From the NCBI GenBank assembly GCA_009885945.1, contig VFJR01000059.1, positions 1-53,856 of the forward strand: a stretch of 53,856 nt of DNA, in the 5' to 3' direction. This DNA comes from Anaerolineaceae bacterium (lineage in GTDB: Bacteria; Chloroflexota; Anaerolineae; Anaerolineales; Villigracilaceae). The notes below the pieces were generated by a model. It was given only the letters and a program-made list of their open reading frames with translations. It was not told the origin of the DNA and did no database searches. Made by a program: the position numbers and the translations under genes. This document shows positions 35,901 through 44,812 of this stretch, in pieces (position 1 is the stretch's first letter; every line of letters begins with the position of its first letter).

Positions 35901-36064
35901 ACCGCAGCGCCCCCGCTACTCCCAAACAAATTCAGCTGCGACTCGGGGGTTAGTAAAAAATACATGCCAGTAAGCACAAAGACCGAGGTTGCAACAGCGT
36001 CAATAATGAAATAGTATCGTTTGTTCATAAATTTTTCGTCAACTAATCTAAGGTAGGATAGCAT
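32921..36064 (-). CDS. Membrane GAF / HD-GYP protein (putative c-di-GMP phosphodiesterase)
   Basis: This is a 1047-residue sensor. About the first 320 residues contain some nine hydrophobic segments, followed by a coiled-coil linker. Three GAF-like domains follow (roughly 380-530, 535-690, 700-850). A C-terminal HD-GYP domain (about 875-1045) has HDIGKIGVSD, HPDIGARIV, HHQERWDGSGYPDGLRG and DAFDALTTLRPYR. The metal and GYP residues are intact, so it should hydrolyse cyclic di-GMP in response to a signal. Start choice is uncertain: ATG 36064 or ATG 36028, neither with a ribosome site. It diverges from pnp. Confidence 0.9.
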   Translation of the reverse strand: MLSYLRLVDEKFMNKRYYFIIDAVATSVFVLTGMYFLLTPESQLNLFGSSGGAAVSVAGMIFFLAGLACAIPISVPVTKSTKQITEFVTSTVAVVLFWLYMRSGYFVESGIIALLVVAKAFVLYLDGRRHTIDVDILKIMLGVLNVICGSFLLIEKGFTYNLPDLTGWSFVITGVASLFLILSKFKQNRLLNYFLVFPWVVWCGLFFISFNLTHIISPISLVVMILIGDTFPWERLSLPKNDIVGRRVVFATSTTLAVVIGVVSGLLFILEGKLTTAEIHIIYPIRLAIFWLFLILSLLIIYGVSTILITINGLTQDFPLSANETNENKHTWNQRISRFLSPFSLSRIGLQARLDSQASRIDLLTDQLNLQKRKNTQLILLGELSQQLETQLEQPVAAQLVVNALEHAVECDVVCVYTHEIEKRELIVLASAGTNARVIPWGYRQNISVGVLGRAVRQRKTQVVDDTKLDPDFIALENERSLSILALPVIYNGYVHGVLKLTAPKVNAFSSADVSLVENAAEELARSWSRSIYYQKLTELIESGASLSSMISPLDTTRQIATISRNTLQARFVYAKIQPGQENTFVFTASSGFAPKLLQSIEKDAESNSVFKMALQASHPFRIRDINKNISTLHLDADQRNLRSLLVIPIRLHRLNVGVVFAFGKQDEVFFTEDDESLARLIATQAAGAFESTWLQDELRTSLTTTSLLYQLSIKILQALGLREAAFYIAQTAQKLSVESEAGIVLFLPNGQIETEVGVDASGKRQISSHPMALIEETMSQKKTMYISRNQISAQVSIPIQTPLRIYGVLWINIPDERSPKAGKTPDLQTLANQAALALERLIYLEESRRQADELEIAYSELELTYDRTLAALMSSLDARDRETEGHSTRVSQMTVKLGSALGLSAHELKILERGSLLHDIGKIGVSDTILHKPGQLTEAEWKLMKLHPDIGARIVAGIPFLLETIPLIRHHQERWDGSGYPDGLRGDSIPLLARIFSVIDAFDALTTLRPYREKITAAEAFQYIRENKEILFDPKIVDAFEEMFST

Positions 36065-36195
36065 AAGAAACGCTTTTTTACTACCTCTGAAAGCTGTGTT
36101 TTGATTTCTGATATAATCTTTTTAACAAGCAAATTCAAGTTCTGAAGATAATAACTTGTATTCTTGCTCTGAAATTAATATTAGGTATATTCCAC

Positions 36196-37035
36196 ATGCA
36201 CACTCAATTCATGACAATAGAACAAATTCAAGAAACTGCGCAGGCTATTCGTATGCGCACAAAACATAAACCAACTGTAGGTATCATTCTCGGTTCGGGG
36301 CTAAACGAGTTGGCTGATTCCGTCCAAAAGGCAGATTCTATGCTCTTCAGTGAAGCGCCTAATTTCCCAGTCTCTACAGTTTATGGGCACAGCGGAAAAT
36401 TGGTCATTGGCGAACTGGAAAACCAGATCGTTTATGTAATGCGTGGACGCATTCATTTTTACGAAGGCTACAGTATGAGTCAAATCACCTTGCCTGTACG
36501 GGTAATGAAATTACTGGGCGTGGAAACATTAATTGTAACCAATGCCGCCGGCGGTGTAAATTCAGAATTCAACCCCGGCGATGTTATGTTAATCACAGAT
36601 CATTTAAATTTAATGGGTATGACGGGATTTAATCCGCTGATAGGACCTAACCTCGAAGAGTTTGGCACACGCTTCCCGGATATGAGCCAAGCGTACGATC
36701 GTGAATTATCCGATACAGCAAGGCGTGTTGCAAAGGAAAATAATATCAATTTACGCGAAGGTGTATACGCTGGATTGAGCGGTCCTTCATTTGAATCTCC
36801 AGCAGACTTGCGCTTCCTAAAAACAGCAGGTGCTGATTCTGTCGGCATGTCCACAGTACCAGAGGTAATTGTAGCCCGTCACAGCAACATGCGCGTGCTT
36901 GGTCTTTCCGGGATTAGTAATAAAGCTAATTTAGACGGTTCAACAACCACAACCCATGAAGAAGTTATGGAAGCAGGAAAAATCATTACACCGAAAATGG
37001 AAAAGATCGTTCGTGGGGTTTTACGATCACTTTAA
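36196..37035 (+). CDS. Purine nucleoside phosphorylase
   Basis: This is a 279-residue trimeric-type PNP for inosine and guanosine. Visible motifs are ILGSGLNELAD, GHSGKLVIGEL, GRIHFYEGYSM, VTNAAGGVN, GLSGPSFESPADLRFL (purine-binding Glu), VGMSTVPEVIVARH and SGISNKA. It splits purine nucleosides with phosphate to base and ribose-1-phosphate. A second possible start is the Met five codons in. It leads a plus-strand run with three small gaps (3-20 nt) to the next genes, so they are probably co-transcribed. Confidence 0.93.
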   Translation: MHTQFMTIEQIQETAQAIRMRTKHKPTVGIILGSGLNELADSVQKADSMLFSEAPNFPVSTVYGHSGKLVIGELENQIVYVMRGRIHFYEGYSMSQITLPVRVMKLLGVETLIVTNAAGGVNSEFNPGDVMLITDHLNLMGMTGFNPLIGPNLEEFGTRFPDMSQAYDRELSDTARRVAKENNINLREGVYAGLSGPSFESPADLRFLKTAGADSVGMSTVPEVIVARHSNMRVLGLSGISNKANLDGSTTTTHEEVMEAGKIITPKMEKIVRGVLRSL

Positions 37036-37038
37036 GTT

Positions 37039-37713
37039 ATGATTTCCATTTATAAATTTTTATCACTATACGAGCCGCTCATCTATATTGTGCTTGCCAT
37101 CGGCGGGATGTTCGCCTTCCGCTGGCTATGGAATTCTTGGAACGAATGGCAAACTGCTATTTACACGCTAGAGCGCGAATTTTCAGCACGTAGGCTTGGA
37201 CAATCTGCTGCAATTTCTAGTTTGCTGGTTATCTTTTTTTGTGCAGAATTCGTAACAGCCTCTTTTATCATTCCCGGGCTGCCAGCTGAGTATTTTATAA
37301 TTACGCCTACGCTAAATCTTCTGGTTACGCCTGTTGGCACACTTTCTGCAGAACAACTAACTCAATATGCTGTTTTACCTCAAGCTGTTAATTCAAATAC
37401 TGCGGGATGCGCGCCAGATCAACTGATTATTACGTCGCCAAAAGCGGGTCAGGAAATCTCTGGCGCGATTGAAATTATAGGCACTGTCAACATTGCAAAC
37501 TTTGGGTTTTATAAATACGAAGTTGCATCACAAGGCAGCGATATTTGGGCAACCATTTCTGCAGGGCGCGAGATTGTGGTAAACAACATCATCGGACGCT
37601 GGGATACATCCGCATTAACGCCGGGTGATTATCAGCTAAGGATTGTTGCAACTGATAACAAAGGACAGCTAATTCCCCCATGTACAATCCCAATACGAAT
37701 TGCACCAAGGTAA
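37039..37713 (+). CDS. Membrane protein with extracytoplasmic Ig-like domain
   Basis: This is a 224-residue protein with two transmembrane helices (about 10-32 and 55-80). The C-terminal domain of roughly 95 residues shows an immunoglobulin-like beta pattern: ITSPKAGQEISGAIEIIGTV, FYKYEVASQG, GRWDTSALTPGDYQLRIVA. I know similar domains as accessory modules on surface proteins, but no function is assigned. It begins 3 nt after pnp and ends 3 nt before the GNAT gene, so it is tightly coupled with both. Confidence 0.65.
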   Translation: MISIYKFLSLYEPLIYIVLAIGGMFAFRWLWNSWNEWQTAIYTLEREFSARRLGQSAAISSLLVIFFCAEFVTASFIIPGLPAEYFIITPTLNLLVTPVGTLSAEQLTQYAVLPQAVNSNTAGCAPDQLIITSPKAGQEISGAIEIIGTVNIANFGFYKYEVASQGSDIWATISAGREIVVNNIIGRWDTSALTPGDYQLRIVATDNKGQLIPPCTIPIRIAPR

Positions 37714-37716
37714 GCC

Positions 37717-38256
37717 ATGAGTGATATACAAATTAGACCTACTGTAGCTACTGATCTTAACCGCCTGATGGGCATGGATCACAGCGAGACGAGCGAGTTT
37801 GTCTGGCAATTAGAATTGCGCCGAGAGGTGAATCAAATCGCGGCTACATTTCGTGAAGTTCGTCTGCCTCGCCCAATTTCGCTTATTTATCCGCACGATC
37901 AATATGCCCTGGCAGATGAATGGACTCGCAAATCCATGATGTTCACTGCATTAATGGGTTCTGACCCTGTTGGATACGCCAGTTTAATTGAGCGCAAAGG
38001 CGCATCCATCGTGTGGATAAATGACCTGGTCGTGGCGAAAGAAGCGCGGCGCCAAGGTGTGGCATCCAGCTTATTAACTGCATCGCAGGATTGGGCGACA
38101 TCGCGAAGCGCTCGCCGCATTATTCTTGAAATGCAGTCTAAAAATCAGGCAAGCATCCGCCTTGCTCAAAAATTTGGGTATGAGTTCTGCGGGTATAATG
38201 ACCAATATTACGCAACACAAGACGTGTCGTTATTTTTCTCGAAAAATTTGAAGTAA
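37717..38256 (+). CDS. GNAT family N-acetyltransferase
   Basis: This is a 179-residue acyltransferase. The acetyl-CoA binding motif is VAKEARRQGVASSLLTASQDWA, followed by ILEMQSKNQASIRLAQKFGYEFCGYND, both standard GNAT elements. The first 60 residues (DLNRLMGMDHSETSEFVWQ) form a family-specific extension. The substrate is unknown. It lies in the pnp to ftsK gene run. Confidence 0.85.
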   Translation: MSDIQIRPTVATDLNRLMGMDHSETSEFVWQLELRREVNQIAATFREVRLPRPISLIYPHDQYALADEWTRKSMMFTALMGSDPVGYASLIERKGASIVWINDLVVAKEARRQGVASSLLTASQDWATSRSARRIILEMQSKNQASIRLAQKFGYEFCGYNDQYYATQDVSLFFSKNLK

Positions 38257-38275
38257 TCAATAATTGGAAGGCTGA

Positions 38276-40189
38276 ATGATCAACGGTTGGGCTGAAAATG
38301 TGCTGGCAGGGCTTCAGACACTAAATCAGATATTAACAGCGGGAATTGCGATCACGGCTTTTTCGCTATTCCTATATGCGCTTTCATTTAATTTACGCGA
38401 CCGAGTAGCACGTTCTTTTGCCCTGATTCTGTTGTGCGTTGTAATCGTTTTTACAACAGAAGCCTTGCAAGATAAATCCATCTCAGACAATGTATTGGAA
38501 TCCCTCCTACGCCTGCAATGGTTTGGCATTATCTTTTTGCCAGCCTCTTATTTACATTTATCAGACGCAGTATTGGTTACAGCGGGCCGCCCATCACGCG
38601 GCAGAAGAAGGCTGGCTGTACGCACAACATACCTGATCTGTCTTGTATTTGTCGCTCTTTTATTAAGTGGCGACCTGCTTGGAAACTTAATATCAAACGG
38701 CGAACCAGCCCCACATCTTCAAAGAACAAATTACACAGGCGCGTTTACAGCTTTCTATATTGCGGCAATGATTTGGGCGGCGATCAATTTTTCGCGCGCA
38801 TACAGCCGTATGTTAACTCGTTCTGGCCGTAGGCGCATGTTATATCTGATGGTAGGGGCTACTGCGCCCGCGCTTGGCTCGTATCCCTTCTTGCTTTATG
38901 GATCATCCATTGCATCTAAATTCCCATTAATTTTCTGGGGATCTGTAGTTGTTATTAATATTTTGGTTGCGGTCTTGGTAATTTTGATGGCATACGCTGT
39001 GGCATTCTTTGGCGTATCCTGGCCCGATCGTGTCGTAAAAAGCCGCCTGATGAAATGGCTGATGCGCGGACCGGTAACAGCATCTGCTGCCTTGGGATTA
39101 ATGACCGTTGTACGGCGGGCGGGCGACTTGTTCGACAATAATCCTTATACTGCATTTGTACCGTTTACTATGGTAGCAACTGTTCTACTAATGGAGCATC
39201 TCATCACCTTTGCAGCGCCACTTTGGGAACGTTGGTTTTTTCAAGGCAGCGACCACGGAGAACTACAGATCCTGCAAAACGCAGAAGAACGCTTGCTAAC
39301 CCAAAGCGACTTACAGCAATTTCTAGAATCTGTTTTGGCGGCGGTGCGCGACCACGTCCAATCGCCATCTGCATTTGTTGCCGCATTGGACGAAGATGAA
39401 TTATCGCTGGTTGTCATGGCAGGCAACCGCGCTATGCTGGACCAAGACGCACTCACTGAAGCATTAAATAAAATACAAGATGACCAGCGACGTGAATTTC
39501 GCTGGGGAAATTTTTGGATACTGCCTCTTTATCAACTCAAACGCCAAGATTTAGACCGCGATGAAACACCCCCGCTCCTAGGGCTGCTGGGTGTTGCCCA
39601 TCGCGACGAATCTTCATCCGTTTTTGAAAAAGATCAACGTGACGCCTTATGGCTTCTGGCAGATCGCGCTACATTGGCGCTTCAAGATCGCCTCATGCAA
39701 AAACGAATCTTTCGCTCGTTAGCCGATATTCAACCTCAAGTAGAAATGATTCAACGCCTGCGCGCGGCGAGTCAATATGATAGTACTGCAAATTTACTAT
39801 CAGAACCAAAACCACAGGAAGCTGATCTCGCCAACTGGATCAAAGACGCACTGACCCATTATTGGGGCGGCCCAAAGCTGACAAACAACCCAATTATGAA
39901 ATTAAAGATCGTACAAGATCTAATAAAAGAATCCGATGGCAATGCATCTAATGCAATGCGCACCTTACTAAGAAGCGCAGTAGATCAAGTAAAACCTGAA
40001 GGCGACCGCAGGTTTACCAGCGAATGGATTTTGTACAATATACTTGAAATGAAATTTATAGAGGGGCGCAAAGTGCGCGAAGTAGCAGGCAGACTGGCAA
40101 TGTCTGAAGCTGATCTTTATCGCAAGCAACGCGTGGCTATCGAAGTCATGGCACGCGTAATTTTGAAAATGGAAGAGGAAATAAAATAA
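38276..40189 (+). CDS. 7TM-GAF protein with C-terminal helix-turn-helix-like domain
   Basis: This is a 637-residue protein. Residues 1-330 contain about eight hydrophobic segments like the 7TM input region of histidine kinases. Residues 340-480 are GAF-like, with a predicted helical linker. There is no DHp or HATPase domain. The last 110 residues are instead a helical domain ending FIEGRKVREVAGRLAMSEAD and YRKQRVAIEVMARVI, which looks like a helix-turn-helix in a one-component regulator. A membrane-tethered transcription factor is my inference. It is followed by ftsK with overlapping or near-overlapping ends. Confidence 0.6.
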   Translation: MINGWAENVLAGLQTLNQILTAGIAITAFSLFLYALSFNLRDRVARSFALILLCVVIVFTTEALQDKSISDNVLESLLRLQWFGIIFLPASYLHLSDAVLVTAGRPSRGRRRLAVRTTYLICLVFVALLLSGDLLGNLISNGEPAPHLQRTNYTGAFTAFYIAAMIWAAINFSRAYSRMLTRSGRRRMLYLMVGATAPALGSYPFLLYGSSIASKFPLIFWGSVVVINILVAVLVILMAYAVAFFGVSWPDRVVKSRLMKWLMRGPVTASAALGLMTVVRRAGDLFDNNPYTAFVPFTMVATVLLMEHLITFAAPLWERWFFQGSDHGELQILQNAEERLLTQSDLQQFLESVLAAVRDHVQSPSAFVAALDEDELSLVVMAGNRAMLDQDALTEALNKIQDDQRREFRWGNFWILPLYQLKRQDLDRDETPPLLGLLGVAHRDESSSVFEKDQRDALWLLADRATLALQDRLMQKRIFRSLADIQPQVEMIQRLRAASQYDSTANLLSEPKPQEADLANWIKDALTHYWGGPKLTNNPIMKLKIVQDLIKESDGNASNAMRTLLRSAVDQVKPEGDRRFTSEWILYNILEMKFIEGRKVREVAGRLAMSEADLYRKQRVAIEVMARVILKMEEEIK

Positions 40190-40317
40190 AAAAACAAGCG
40201 CGCAAGTATCAGCAAGTCCAACCACCCAACCAAAGCAAATCAAACTGGCTGGATCGTTTTGCGCGCTTCAACCTGTACTTCGGCAGATTTCTACGCGATG
40301 TCAGCGGTGTAGCACTA

Positions 40318-42387
40318 ATGGCTTTTGCAGTAATGTCATTATTCGCAGTTTGGGGATGGACAGAAGGATTATTATTAAAACCCTGGGGGAGCTTATTAAG
40401 AACATGGTTTGGCTGGGGCAGTTACATCGTTGTAACTGCTTTGATATTTGCGGGCCAGACGTTTATTCAACGAGATACGAAAAAACTACCCACCGGAAAA
40501 TTAATTTCACTTGAAGTCGCTTCTCTCTTAACTTTGGGCTTGCTTGCCCTGCTCGGAGGCAGTTCCCTCACCCGGGCAGAGCTTGGCATGGACGGCGGCA
40601 GAATAGGCTGGGGTATTGCAAAGCTTGCTGTCTTGCCTGCTGGTACCTTTATAGGTTTTTTAATTCTTTTCTTCTCATGGGCATTAAGCATCATGAGCGG
40701 CTTTGGCTTATGGACGATCCTAGAAAAACGCCTCGCAAAAATTGCAGGGATTTCTGAAGTCGCAGCAGAATCAAAACCCCAAGCTGTTATTGTGGGTGAA
40801 ATAGAAGAACTTGCGCAACAAAAAGCGCCTAAAAAGAAGCCCGATTCGTTACCCGCCGAATTTCGCACTACCCTTAAAGCAGATCAACAGAAAGAACAAA
40901 AATCAGCCAAACCTGTTCAACGCGATACAAGCCTGCCGCCCCTCAGCATTCTATTGGGAGATACAGCTGTCCGTAACGATGAAAGAACGATCAACCAAAC
41001 TGCTGGACTGATCATGAAAACTCTCTCGGAGTTTGGCATTCCAGCAACAGTAATTGGATACCGAGTTGGTCCTGCAATTACCCAATTTGCAGTTCAGCCG
41101 GGCTTCATCAAAAAGCCTGGTACAGACGAAGAAGATGCGCAACAAATGAAAGTGCGCGTGGCGCAAATCGCTTCGTTGCAAAAAGACCTCACCTTGGCAC
41201 TGTCAGCCCAAAGACTGCGCATTGAAGCGCCTGTTCCGGGTAAACCTTATGTAGGCATAGAAGTTCCCAATTTACAATCATCCACTGTAAGGCTAAAAAC
41301 ACTGATCGAATCAGAAGCATTTAATAAGATAGGCGCACCTCTTGCAATCGGACTCGGACGAGATGTATCCGGTCACCCGCTGATTGCAGATCTCTCACGC
41401 ATGCCCCATCTATTAATTGCGGGCTCCACTGGGTCAGGAAAATCTGTTTGTATTACAGCCATTGCGGCATGTCTCGCTATGAACAACACACCGGAAGATT
41501 TACGAATGGTGATGATCGATGCAAAAATGGTGGAGTTGATCCGCTTCAACGGGCTCCCGCATTTATTGGGCAAAGTTGAAACGAACGTAGATCGAATCCT
41601 AGGCGTTTTACGCTGGGTGGTAGTTGAAATGGAACATCGCTATCGCCTGCTTGAAGAAGCGCATGTCCGCGATATCAATGCGTATAATAAAAAAATATCA
41701 CGGCGCACCGATATAAATGCTTTACCTCGCATTGTTGTCATCATTGACGAACTCGCCGACTTGATGATGTCTGCGCCTGATCAAACAGAACATAATTTAG
41801 TACGCCTGGCTCAAATGGCGCGCGCAACAGGGATCCACTTAGTAGTTGCTACTCAACGCCCCAGCACAGATGTGGTCACAGGGCTTATCAAAGCAAACTT
41901 CCCGGCACGCCTCGCCTTTTCAGTTGCATCTGGCGTGGACAGCCGCGTTATTTTAGACAGCAGCGGCGCAGAAAGTTTACTTGGACGCGGCGACATGCTA
42001 TTTTTAAATCCAGAAGTCGGCAATCCGATTCGCGCTCAAGGTGTATTGATCACAGATGCAGAAATTGAACGGATCATTTCTCACTGGCAAAAGAACAGCG
42101 ACATACCCGTAGATGATGCGCCGCCTTGGGAAAAATTATTAACAGAACCAGAAGAAGGCGCGGATGACGGATTAATTGAACAAGCTATTTCCATTGTTAA
42201 ACAAAGCCAACGCGCATCAGCTTCGCTTTTACAACGCCGACTTAGAATTGGGTACCCGCGAGCCGCGCGCCTATTAGATCAATTGGAAGAAATGGGAATA
42301 GTGGGTCCATCTTTAGGGGGTGGCAAAGAACGAGATGTGCTTCTCAACCCGGACGACGGGGCAGAATTTGACAGCGAGCAAGGATAA
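40318..42387 (+). CDS. ftsK: DNA translocase FtsK
   Basis: Four transmembrane helices occupy the first 140 residues, followed by a linker, then the FtsK motor. Motor features are GDTAVRNDERTINQTAGLI, Walker A AGSTGSGKSVC near 367-377, VIIDELADLMM (Walker B) and ATQRPSTDVVTG. A C-terminal winged-helix gamma domain follows (SLLQRRLRIGYPRAARLLDQ). It pumps DNA through the septum at division. The frame is open upstream, and bases 40186-40317 encode a plausible basic N-terminus (NWLDRFARFNLYFGRFLR) before helix 1. The real start may therefore be a rare codon near 40186, with GAGG at 40175-40178. I give the ATG at 40318 as the conventional start. Confidence 0.92.
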   Translation: MAFAVMSLFAVWGWTEGLLLKPWGSLLRTWFGWGSYIVVTALIFAGQTFIQRDTKKLPTGKLISLEVASLLTLGLLALLGGSSLTRAELGMDGGRIGWGIAKLAVLPAGTFIGFLILFFSWALSIMSGFGLWTILEKRLAKIAGISEVAAESKPQAVIVGEIEELAQQKAPKKKPDSLPAEFRTTLKADQQKEQKSAKPVQRDTSLPPLSILLGDTAVRNDERTINQTAGLIMKTLSEFGIPATVIGYRVGPAITQFAVQPGFIKKPGTDEEDAQQMKVRVAQIASLQKDLTLALSAQRLRIEAPVPGKPYVGIEVPNLQSSTVRLKTLIESEAFNKIGAPLAIGLGRDVSGHPLIADLSRMPHLLIAGSTGSGKSVCITAIAACLAMNNTPEDLRMVMIDAKMVELIRFNGLPHLLGKVETNVDRILGVLRWVVVEMEHRYRLLEEAHVRDINAYNKKISRRTDINALPRIVVIIDELADLMMSAPDQTEHNLVRLAQMARATGIHLVVATQRPSTDVVTGLIKANFPARLAFSVASGVDSRVILDSSGAESLLGRGDMLFLNPEVGNPIRAQGVLITDAEIERIISHWQKNSDIPVDDAPPWEKLLTEPEEGADDGLIEQAISIVKQSQRASASLLQRRLRIGYPRAARLLDQLEEMGIVGPSLGGGKERDVLLNPDDGAEFDSEQG

Positions 42388-42414
42388 TTTTTTTCGATAA
42401 CGAGGTCAATCATT

Positions 42415-43035
42415 ATGACGCATGCAAACTCAAAGAAAACCTTTACCGACCATCTGCGATCTATATTCAAATGGATACTCGATCCTATTGGCGCTTTTAT
42501 AAATAGTGTAGGAATTACCCCAAACATCATGACCCTGCTCGGCTTGGCAGGCACTATGCTGGGCGGATATTATCTTGCTCAAGGCAACATGTTAATTGGT
42601 GGAATCGTGATCCTCTTCATGGCGCCGATAGATTCGCTAGATGGCACCATGGCTCGCCTGCGCGGAGAATCCACAGAATTTGGTGCATTTGTAGATTCGG
42701 TCAGCGATCGTTATTCCGAATTAATTATTATAGGCGGGTTGTTATATTATTTCACAGCAACGAATAATGATAATGGCGTAATGCTAGCCTATCTTGCTGC
42801 CGCAGGCTCTATTCTTGTATCCTATGTAAAAGCGCGCGCTGAAGGATTGGGGTTTCAGGCAAAAGTCGGGCTGTTAACCCGTGTTGAAAGATATATTGTT
42901 TTAATACCCTGCCTGATATTTAATCAGCCTTTCGCCGCAATGTTTATCATTGCTATATTGGCAAATATCACCGCTCTGCAACGAATTTTTTATGTCCGCA
43001 AAGAAATGCACAGACGCATGACAGAGAATAAATAA
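42415..43035 (+). CDS. CDP-alcohol phosphatidyltransferase family protein
   Basis: This is a 206-residue integral membrane enzyme. The catalytic pattern D-x2-DG-x2-AR-x8-G-x3-D-x3-D is present as DSLDGTMARLRGESTEFGAF followed by VDSVSDRYSE. It transfers a phosphatidyl group from CDP-diacylglycerol to an alcohol such as inositol phosphate, glycerol phosphate or serine. The sequence resembles the phosphatidylinositol-phosphate or archaetidyl-inositol synthase branch more than PgsA, but I cannot settle it. It overlaps lgt by one base, so the two lipid genes are coupled. Confidence 0.88.
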   Translation: MTHANSKKTFTDHLRSIFKWILDPIGAFINSVGITPNIMTLLGLAGTMLGGYYLAQGNMLIGGIVILFMAPIDSLDGTMARLRGESTEFGAFVDSVSDRYSELIIIGGLLYYFTATNNDNGVMLAYLAAAGSILVSYVKARAEGLGFQAKVGLLTRVERYIVLIPCLIFNQPFAAMFIIAILANITALQRIFYVRKEMHRRMTENK

Positions 43036-43832
43036 TGGCCGACGGATTTTTTGTTGGGCCTATTTACATTCGCTTCTTTGGAATCCTGATTATGGCTGGA
43101 GTTCTTGCAGGGACATGGTTATCAACTCATTTTGCAAAACAGAACAACGAAGAGCCAGAGATAGCCTGGGATATGCTCGTCAACCTAATGGTTGGCGGAA
43201 TTATTGGAGCACGTTTTTGGCACATCCTGACGCCTACCAATTCATCCATACAGCAAGGGCTAACGTCTTATTTTTATCTTACACACCCACTTGATATTCT
43301 GGCAATTTGGGACGGCGGTTTGGGAGTGCCGGGCGCACTCATTGGCGGCGCTTTCGCTTTATGGAGATACACACGTAAAAATGAATTAAGCTTTGCAAAA
43401 TGGGCAGATATTATTTCGCCAGGAATTGCGTTAGCTCAGGCAATTGGCAGAACGTCAGATTATTTCAACCAGCAAATTTACGGAATCCCAACCAACCTGC
43501 CATGGAAAATATTTATTGATCCGTCTCACCGCCTAACGGGGTATGAAAACATAGAGTTTTATCATCCATTATTCGGATACGAAATCATCCTAAACATCAT
43601 CAACGCGGGCATCCTTATTTGGATATTTAAACGTTATGCAAATAAAATAAGCAGTGGTAATTTATTTATTCTTTATATATTTAATTATTCACTCATACGG
43701 GTTGGTTTGGAGTTTTTACGCTTGGATACAGCCATAATTGCCGGTTACAATGTAAATCAATTTCTTGCCGCGCTGTGTGTTATTTTAGCCGGTTTACTTT
43801 TCGCCCAGCGCCATTATTCAAACGATAAGTAG
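43035..43832 (+). CDS. lgt: Prolipoprotein diacylglyceryl transferase
   Basis: This is a 265-residue polytopic membrane enzyme that transfers diacylglyceryl from phosphatidylglycerol to the lipobox Cys of prolipoproteins; several such lipoproteins occur in this window. Features are VGPIYIRFFGILI at the start, WDGGLGVPGALIGG, and the Lgt signature region QAIGRTSDYFNQQIYGIP. Compared with E. coli Lgt the signature is divergent: NFINGE becomes DYFNQQ, and the His of SFHGG becomes Pro. Related Gram-positive Lgt proteins also lack that His. The start overlaps the previous stop (TAATG). Confidence 0.88.
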   Translation: MADGFFVGPIYIRFFGILIMAGVLAGTWLSTHFAKQNNEEPEIAWDMLVNLMVGGIIGARFWHILTPTNSSIQQGLTSYFYLTHPLDILAIWDGGLGVPGALIGGAFALWRYTRKNELSFAKWADIISPGIALAQAIGRTSDYFNQQIYGIPTNLPWKIFIDPSHRLTGYENIEFYHPLFGYEIILNIINAGILIWIFKRYANKISSGNLFILYIFNYSLIRVGLEFLRLDTAIIAGYNVNQFLAALCVILAGLLFAQRHYSNDK

Positions 43833-43867
43833 TTGACGATTCTTACTTTCGCCAATTTGGAGAAGAT

Positions 43868-44812
43868 ATGATTGAAACAAACGATCTTAGCAAACAATTC
43901 AATGATTATTGGGCAGTAGACGGGGTAACTCTCAATGTTAAAGAGGGGCAAATTCTTGCTCTACTTGGACAAAACGGAGCCGGCAAAACAACCACCATAC
44001 GGATGATCACTGCGCTTCTTTCCCCAACCCGAGGCTGGGCACGCGTTGCAGGATATGATGTGGCGACCCAGGGTCAAGACCTGCGCATGTCAGTCGGCGT
44101 TTTAACCGAACAGCATGGCTTATATATGCGCATGACTGCATATGAATACCTTGACTTCTTTGGACAAGCCTACAGCTTATCCCCTCAAGTTAGAAAACAA
44201 AGAAGCGATTACCTGCTAGAATATTTTGGTTTACAACACGCCGCAAAACGACGGGTCGGTGAATATTCAAAAGGTATGAAGCAAAAATTAGCCCTTGCGC
44301 GCGCGCTGATCCATGAACCGCCTGTCCTTTTGTTAGACGAACCCACATCTGCGATGGATCCCGAATCAGCTCAGTTAGTGAGAAATGAAATTGAACGGCT
44401 ACGTTCATCCAAAAGAACCATCGTGCTTTGTACGCACAATCTAAACGAAGCTGAATCATTAGCAGATGCCGTTGCCATCATTTACAAAGGTAAAGTGTTG
44501 GAGCAAGGCATGCTAACAGAATTAAAGGATAAAGTTCTTGGCAACCCAGAGTTCGAAGTCAAATTTGCAAAACCTTGGAATGGAGACGCTCTTAAACCAA
44601 TAGACGGCGTAGATATAACATCACGGAGCGAGACCAGTCTCAAGGTGCGCGTGAAGCGTCCTCAAGAAACAAATCCAATCCTATTAAGTTCACTTACATT
44701 ACAAGGAGCATCTATCATGGCGCTTCAAGAATCAACTCGCACGTTGGAGCAAGCCTATCTAAAAGTAATGTCTGACGCACAAGGAGGCGCCATCAATGCT
44801 CAACAGATCTAG
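43868..44812 (+). CDS. ABC transporter ATP-binding protein (ABC-2 exporter type)
   Basis: This is a 314-residue cytoplasmic ATPase. Walker A GQNGAGKTT is at residues 34-42. Signature is YSKGMKQKLALARAL, Walker B VLLLDEPTSAMDP, H-loop VLCTHNLNEAE. The C-terminal 90 residues form the accessory domain seen in DrrA/NatA-type exporters. It overlaps the permease gene by 17 nt, and the permease ribosome site AAGGAGG lies within its last codons. The substrate is unknown. Confidence 0.92.
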   Translation: MIETNDLSKQFNDYWAVDGVTLNVKEGQILALLGQNGAGKTTTIRMITALLSPTRGWARVAGYDVATQGQDLRMSVGVLTEQHGLYMRMTAYEYLDFFGQAYSLSPQVRKQRSDYLLEYFGLQHAAKRRVGEYSKGMKQKLALARALIHEPPVLLLDEPTSAMDPESAQLVRNEIERLRSSKRTIVLCTHNLNEAESLADAVAIIYKGKVLEQGMLTELKDKVLGNPEFEVKFAKPWNGDALKPIDGVDITSRSETSLKVRVKRPQETNPILLSSLTLQGASIMALQESTRTLEQAYLKVMSDAQGGAINAQQI

